Source: Paenibacillus contaminans
Lineage (GTDB): Bacteria > Bacillota > Bacilli > Paenibacillales > NBRC-103111
DNA: 64,000 nucleotides
Assembly: GCF_003285015.1 (NCBI RefSeq)
Contig: NZ_QMFB01000030.1
Span: 53,287 to 117,286 of the forward strand
Reading direction: 5' to 3'
Shown: positions 59,886-64,000 of the stretch, in pieces
How positions within the stretch are numbered: position 1 is the first letter of the stretch
How the letters are laid out: each line of letters starts with the position of its first letter
The notes under the pieces: generated by a model
What the model saw: only the letters and a program-made list of their open reading frames with translations
Told to the model about the DNA's origin: nothing
Database searches by the model: none
Made by a program: the position numbers and the translations under genes

Positions 59886-62222
59886 CTATTCGGGGGAATT
59901 TTGTTTGTGAAGCGTCCGAAACTCGCCCGGCGTCATTTGCTCCAGCTTCTTAAAGGCCCGGATCAGCTGCTGCGCGTTGCCGTACCCGACTTCCTTGGCG
60001 ATGTCGGCAATCGTCAGCTCCGTTCGGAGCAGGAGCTTCTTGATTTGCGCTACCCGATATTTGGTCAAATAGTCGGTATAGGTCTCGCCGATTTCTTCTT
60101 TAAACAATTGGCTCAAATACGATTGGCTGATTTCCAATTGCTCGGCCGCCGTTTTAAATGCCGGATCCGACGCGTAGTTGCGATGAATATAATCCAGCAC
60201 ATGTGCGACGGTTTCTTTCGTTTTGCGTTTCCTTACCGACTCCATAAAGCGGATGGCCGGTTCGAAAAACTGTTTTTGCAACCATTCATTCAGCTCGGCG
60301 CTTCGTTCCAATTGCAAAAACTCCGCATACGGATTGCGGTTCGGGAAAATCGTCTCCAGCTCCTGATCGTATCCCTGCACAATCCGAATCGACGTAACGA
60401 GCAGCTGCAAATAAAACGTGCGCAGCAAGGAGAACGAAATCGGGTTCGCAGCAAAGTGGAGCTCGAATTGCTGCAAGCTTGCCGCTACGCCGTGCTGGTC
60501 GCCGACGCGAAACCGCTCCGTCAATTCCTGCTCGATATGGGCAGGGTAATGAATGGTTTTATAATCTTTCGAGCGGTCATAGTCCAGCCTTACCACTTCA
60601 TCGCCGGCTTTCGTTCCGTACAAATGCATCGCCTGAATCGCTTCCCGGTAGCTTGCCGACAACTCTTGGAACGATTGCACTTTGGGGCCGACACCGATGG
60701 AAACGGTCTGCTTCAAATACTTTTTGATCGCTTGCCGGATCAATTCGGCCGCCTGCAATATTTCGCTCGGCTGCGTATCGTCTTGCATATTCAGAATGAG
60801 GATCGCGCTTGTTTTCGATACGATCGTTTCCGTCCTGTAGCGGTTCAGGAGCTCGCTTGCGATATTGGATACGGCATTGATAAATAAACCTTCGTCTCCG
60901 GGCCCGAACCGGCTGTCCTCCGCAGGCTCGTTCATTTCGATGACCAGCACGGAGAAAACGGGGAAATCGAACGCTTCGAAGGTTTTTTGCCGGTCCAAGG
61001 CGGACAACGCCTCCACCGAGCTGTAGCTTCCGACAATGGCCGAGAGCAAATAATGGGACCGCAGCAAGGGCAGCTGCTCTTTCCATCTCGCCCGCCCCGA
61101 GTCTACTTCCTTCAATAAATAGGAGACGCGATGTTCAATGCTCTGCACTTCCGCATGATAGGGAATTCCCGGCAAATCCGGTTCCGCGTCGCGGGTCCCC
61201 TCGTCATGCTTCGTCAACAATTCGAATATGCGGCGAACGCCTCGTTGAAATCGCTGAAAGCTAAAATAAGCGGTCAGAAGAGCGAACAGCGACAGGAAAA
61301 TCGAGAGGGCGATAATCGCTTGTTTCAGCAGCCGCACCTTCTCGGCGGGCACCTTCGCGGGAATTAGCAGCGCGTAATTCCACCCGTTCAAAGCGGAGTG
61401 CTCGAGCGTGACAAACGCATCCGGTTTGCTCAGCAAAGCGCTGTTATTTTCCGACAGCTGATCGGATTTGAACGACAACAGCCGCTGAATGATGTCCGAA
61501 TTAGGGGCCGGCGGCTTGCCTGTTTGCGTAATGAGCTTGCCGTCGTTCGTGAACACGATCAGCTGCCCATCCGCGTCGAGCGGAAAGCTTTGCATCATAT
61601 CGTGGATAAACCCGGCATCCACGTTGATGACAAGCGCAGCCTTCGGTTCGGTATATAGAGGAGGCAAGATGCGGATATACGTAAACACGTTTTTTTCCGC
61701 GCCGGCTTCCTTAATCGTTCGGGGAGCGATCCAGAAGGTTTGAATCTTTTGTTCGACCGCTTCCTCAACCGCGGCGATCCATTTGTTGTCCGGAAAGCTC
61801 ATATCGCTTACGGTCACGATATAGTTGGAAGAAATCGAAATGTTTTGCGGGATGTGGTACAAGTAGATGGAGTCCAGGGAATGCAAGGAATTTTTCATGG
61901 ACGATATATCGTTCATCAAGCGCGCGGAAGTAAGCAGGGAACCGAGCGGAGGCTCCTCGCCGATATTCGCGAAATCGAGCACATTCGATTGAAAGGAGAA
62001 TTGCGTCGTACTGCCTTCGATTTGTTGGATGAGCTGATCCATCTGATCCTTCATTTGGGCCAGCGTAATTTTCGAAGAGCGATGAATTTCCCCTTCGATG
62101 ATGCCGCTTCCAATATGGTAAGTGATCGTACCGAACAGGAGCAGCGGGATGATGGACAGCAGCAAGAGCGCGGTCAACCATCTGCCGGCAACAATTTTTT
62201 TCCAAACGCGCGCGATCTTCAC
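59886..62222 (-). CDS. Membrane-anchored AraC-type sensor/regulator (2)
   Basis: 778 residues from a GTG five bases after GGGAGAG; an upstream in-frame TTG is less likely. The first membrane segment (about residues 14-37, WLTALLLLSIIPLLLFGTITYHI) is followed by an extracellular Cache-like sensor, a second segment near 305 (AIIALSIFLSLFALLTAYFSF), a central region and a C-terminal AraC HTH pair (FKTAAEQLEISQSYLSQLF, IADIAKEVGYGNAQQLIRAFKKLEQMTPGEFR). The central domain has segments alignable to the 43470 sensor (FDFPVFSVLVIEMNE; SIGVGPKVQSFQELSASYREA). It lies directly upstream of importer 3 and is its likely regulator. Confidence 0.88.
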   Translation of the reverse strand: MKIARVWKKIVAGRWLTALLLLSIIPLLLFGTITYHIGSGIIEGEIHRSSKITLAQMKDQMDQLIQQIEGSTTQFSFQSNVLDFANIGEEPPLGSLLTSARLMNDISSMKNSLHSLDSIYLYHIPQNISISSNYIVTVSDMSFPDNKWIAAVEEAVEQKIQTFWIAPRTIKEAGAEKNVFTYIRILPPLYTEPKAALVINVDAGFIHDMMQSFPLDADGQLIVFTNDGKLITQTGKPPAPNSDIIQRLLSFKSDQLSENNSALLSKPDAFVTLEHSALNGWNYALLIPAKVPAEKVRLLKQAIIALSIFLSLFALLTAYFSFQRFQRGVRRIFELLTKHDEGTRDAEPDLPGIPYHAEVQSIEHRVSYLLKEVDSGRARWKEQLPLLRSHYLLSAIVGSYSSVEALSALDRQKTFEAFDFPVFSVLVIEMNEPAEDSRFGPGDEGLFINAVSNIASELLNRYRTETIVSKTSAILILNMQDDTQPSEILQAAELIRQAIKKYLKQTVSIGVGPKVQSFQELSASYREAIQAMHLYGTKAGDEVVRLDYDRSKDYKTIHYPAHIEQELTERFRVGDQHGVAASLQQFELHFAANPISFSLLRTFYLQLLVTSIRIVQGYDQELETIFPNRNPYAEFLQLERSAELNEWLQKQFFEPAIRFMESVRKRKTKETVAHVLDYIHRNYASDPAFKTAAEQLEISQSYLSQLFKEEIGETYTDYLTKYRVAQIKKLLLRTELTIADIAKEVGYGNAQQLIRAFKKLEQMTPGEFRTLHKQNSPE

Positions 62223-62462
62223 AATGTCTCTCCCAATCTTATGCAATTATTTCGAAACGGTCTCCATATTGTAGACTAGCATTCTGCTTTATTCAATCGT
62301 TTAACCGTGTAGAAGGACTACGCAAAATCGGTTTGCTGAAACGTTATAGCAAATCGTTCAATACGATTGTAGAGGTTTCTCATATTCCGTGTCAATAGTC
62401 TCCTTTTACTTGGTGTCTGACGGGAGAATAGTTAATCGCTGGGTCGATGAACCACTCGATAA

Positions 62463-62490
62463 TTGTCATATTTTGAAGGTATGCTATAAT
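62463..62490 (+). promoter_or_regulatory. Promoter of the DUF4062 gene
   Basis: TTGTCA, a 16-bp spacer and a perfect TATAAT with an extended -10 TG (ATGCTATAAT) lie 26 bp before the start codon. This is one of the strongest promoter matches in the window. The rest of the 293-bp gap 62223-62515 shows nothing else. Confidence 0.75.
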
Positions 62491-62515
62491 TAATTGATAA
62501 CGTTTGTGATAGGAT

Positions 62516-63685
62516 GTGAGAATCGCCTTGTTCACGAAAACAAAGGTTTTTATAAGCTCTGTCGCTCAAGATACACTCCGGCCTCTGCGGGAGAGCATGT
62601 GGGATATATTGCGTGAGCTTGGGCATGAACCGATGCTTTTTGAAAAAAATTTCGGGGCATGGGATTCCCACACTAATCCTGTTCAAAAGTGTATCGAGTG
62701 TGTTCGTCAATCAGATGCGTTTTTACTTTTCATTTCAAACAAAGCCGGCACGTTTTACGAAAAGTCCCAGCGTACCGTTACGCATATGGAGCTCATTGAA
62801 GCTTATACACGGCGCAAGACCATTCTTGTGTTTGTGGACAGTGCGGTGAAGGCAGAATATTTCTCCAAGGCGAAGGTGACTATAGAGGAGTACGTGGAGG
62901 CCCATATTGCGGAAACATCCTCATTCCCAAAGGCTTCGGAAATCGTTACGGCACTCCGTCTTGCCGATCTGTCTTCTCACATCGATCCCTACGTTTGGTT
63001 TCTCATTCATGACATTGTTGGACGAGGCATCTATTTCGAGGACTTATCCCTTGCTGTTGCTCCTGACTGGAAAATGTATTTCAGTGACCTGTTGCGAAGA
63101 GGTATTCAATTGATGCCGTTTAAAGACGCAATTGAAACGAATGAGCGCCAATTGGAGCAATACGATCATTTTTACGATATACTGGCAAGTGTCATACCAA
63201 GCATTAACATAACTGGATTTCGTAGTCTTACTGCCTTTTTGGAATCCTTCCAACGTTCGGTATCGGGGGAGGTTGTGGAACACGACTATGGTTTCGTCAA
63301 GGAGCCAGTGGGTTCTTTCAGTGCTTGCTCAGCCGTTACCTTGTATGAGTTTCAAAAAGACCGCATGGTGGTATTGGGAAAGACGGGTTCTGCTACTGGA
63401 GATGATTATTACCTGCTGGACAACAAAGACTCCTTTGTTGCACTTACGTACAGTAACCCGGAGCCGGATGATCAGGTATTCTTCAAGGAATCGAATTGCA
63501 CCTTTTACTTTTGCCTCCGGCTCCCAAATCATGTTATGACATTTCACTTGCCATGTGGACAGGAATGGAACACTGACAAGTTCATAGCTTCCAAAGACAG
63601 CGTGATACGTGCTATAATACATAAAAATGCATTGGCATTCGATTTTGTTCGAAGGCTAATAGGAGGGATGCAGCATGGCGACTAA
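62516..63685 (+). CDS. DUF4062 domain protein
   Basis: 389 residues if the GTG at 62516 is used; a TTG four codons later is possible and neither has a clear Shine-Dalgarno. Residues about 9-105 match DUF4062: KVFISSVAQDTLRPLRESMWD, ELGHEPMLFEKNF, CVRQSDAFLLFISNKAGTFY, THMELIEAYTRRKTILVFVD. This is a Rossmann-like, TIR-like-looking fold found in several predicted signalling and phage-defence proteins. The remaining 280 residues are not recognised. By eye the region is richer in A and T than the sugar locus, hinting at transfer. It overlaps the next gene by 11 bp. Confidence 0.75.
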   Translation: MRIALFTKTKVFISSVAQDTLRPLRESMWDILRELGHEPMLFEKNFGAWDSHTNPVQKCIECVRQSDAFLLFISNKAGTFYEKSQRTVTHMELIEAYTRRKTILVFVDSAVKAEYFSKAKVTIEEYVEAHIAETSSFPKASEIVTALRLADLSSHIDPYVWFLIHDIVGRGIYFEDLSLAVAPDWKMYFSDLLRRGIQLMPFKDAIETNERQLEQYDHFYDILASVIPSINITGFRSLTAFLESFQRSVSGEVVEHDYGFVKEPVGSFSACSAVTLYEFQKDRMVVLGKTGSATGDDYYLLDNKDSFVALTYSNPEPDDQVFFKESNCTFYFCLRLPNHVMTFHLPCGQEWNTDKFIASKDSVIRAIIHKNALAFDFVRRLIGGMQHGD

Positions 63686-63863
63686 GGTTTATGTATCGTT
63701 GAACGGGGTTGTTTCGGAAGCAGTAGGTACGCAGCCGAAGAATGCGCTGTTGTTTGCACCTTCTAAGAAAAGCGCGGCACAGGTTATACTGGAGCAGCGG
63801 GCGAATCGACGGAAAAACAGTCAGTTCATTAAAGAACGTCTTGATGAGGCGTTCAAAAGATAA
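63675..63863 (+). CDS. Small 62-residue protein overlapping the DUF4062 gene
   Basis: ATG seven bases after a strong AGGAGGG inside the end of the DUF4062 gene, with 11 bp of overlap, so the two are translationally coupled. The product is basic (SKKSAAQVILEQRANRRKNSQFIKERLDEAFKR) with a probable helical C-terminal half and no known domain. Coupling suggests a partner or regulator of the DUF4062 protein. Confidence 0.6.
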   Translation: MATKVYVSLNGVVSEAVGTQPKNALLFAPSKKSAAQVILEQRANRRKNSQFIKERLDEAFKR

Positions 63864-64000
63864 ATGGCTCGAGTTTTCATTTCTTCCAGATTATCGACGA
63901 ACAATTATTAATGAAAGAACGCACCGCTCGCCGTGATGGTCAAGACCCTTATTTGTGGACACTGTAAAAAGCCCTAGGCAACAAGCTGGCGTCGGTACTC
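63864..64000 (+). pseudogene. Degenerate coding remnant at the right edge
   Basis: Directly after the stop of the small gene, an ATG begins MARVFISS, like a second DUF4062 N-terminus, but it stops after 15 codons. In another frame the same stretch reads QIIDEQLLMKERTARRDGQDPYLWTL, a stop, then KALGNKLASVL up to the window edge. This looks like coding sequence broken by a frameshift and a nonsense codon. Confidence 0.4.

Noticed and set aside
59748..60887. 379-codon plus-strand open frame
   Set aside because: Antisense to the membrane AraC sensor, with no ribosome binding site and an Arg-rich product typical of reverse-strand frames.
62432..62710. 92-codon minus-strand frame across the DUF4062 promoter
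   Set aside because: It overlaps a strong plus-strand promoter and the DUF4062 N-terminus, with no supporting features.

Overview
The window looks like a chromosomal segment of a Paenibacillus- or Cohnella-like Firmicute. The evidence is family content: giant secreted proteins with S-layer homology (SLH) repeats, LplB/LplC/lipoprotein sugar importers with no ATPase gene beside them, AraC regulators fused to a membrane sensor, strong GGAGG ribosome binding sites and frequent GTG or TTG starts. Almost every large gene is on the minus strand. Genus is inferred from architecture only.

Layout. 0-3 kb: an SLH-anchored DUF4838 protein cut by the left edge. 3.1-5.6 kb: an alpha/beta hydrolase and peptidase T, which look like housekeeping genes. 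5.9-12.1 kb: a TIM-barrel glycosidase-like gene divergent from AraC regulator 1, then ABC importer 1. 12.8-28.5 kb: GntR-type regulator 1 fused to a solute-binding domain, a polysaccharide-deacetylase-like enzyme, a 2041-residue SLH protein with carbohydrate-binding modules and a propeller, a ceramidase-like hydrolase divergent from AraC 2, a Gfo/Idh/MocA oxidoreductase and GntR-SBP 2. 28.5-46 kb: a second ceramidase-like gene behind a 2121-residue SLH heparinase-like lyase, AraC 3, a double amidohydrolase, ABC importer 2 and a membrane AraC sensor. 46-53 kb: a 2241-residue SLH multimodular protein. 53.4-62.2 kb: a TVP38-like membrane protein, a 654-residue lyase-like protein, ABC importer 3 and a second membrane AraC sensor. 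62.5-64 kb: a DUF4062 gene with an overlapping 62-codon gene and a degenerate remnant, looking unlike the rest of the window.

Most of the window reads as a Gram-positive polysaccharide utilisation region. Wall-anchored enzymes would bind and cut a complex, perhaps acidic or acylated, glycan. Three lipoprotein importers would take up oligosaccharides, energised by an ATPase encoded elsewhere. Cytoplasmic enzymes (oxidoreductase, amidohydrolase, TIM-barrel protein, deacetylase-like and ceramidase-like hydrolases) would process the products. Regulation comes in three duplicated styles, each with a candidate DNA motif seen here: three AraC paralogues divergent from target genes (TTGGAYTATAT motif), two GntR-SBP fusions (TACYTGTA motif and 8-5-8 palindromes), and two membrane AraC sensors (ACTGYA repeats in the 43-53 kb promoters). 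The substrate cannot be read from the sequence.

A dispersed intergenic element of about 80 bp with a foldback core occurs at least seven times, including one tandem pair. I saw no rRNA, tRNA, CRISPR array, complete insertion sequence or prophage.
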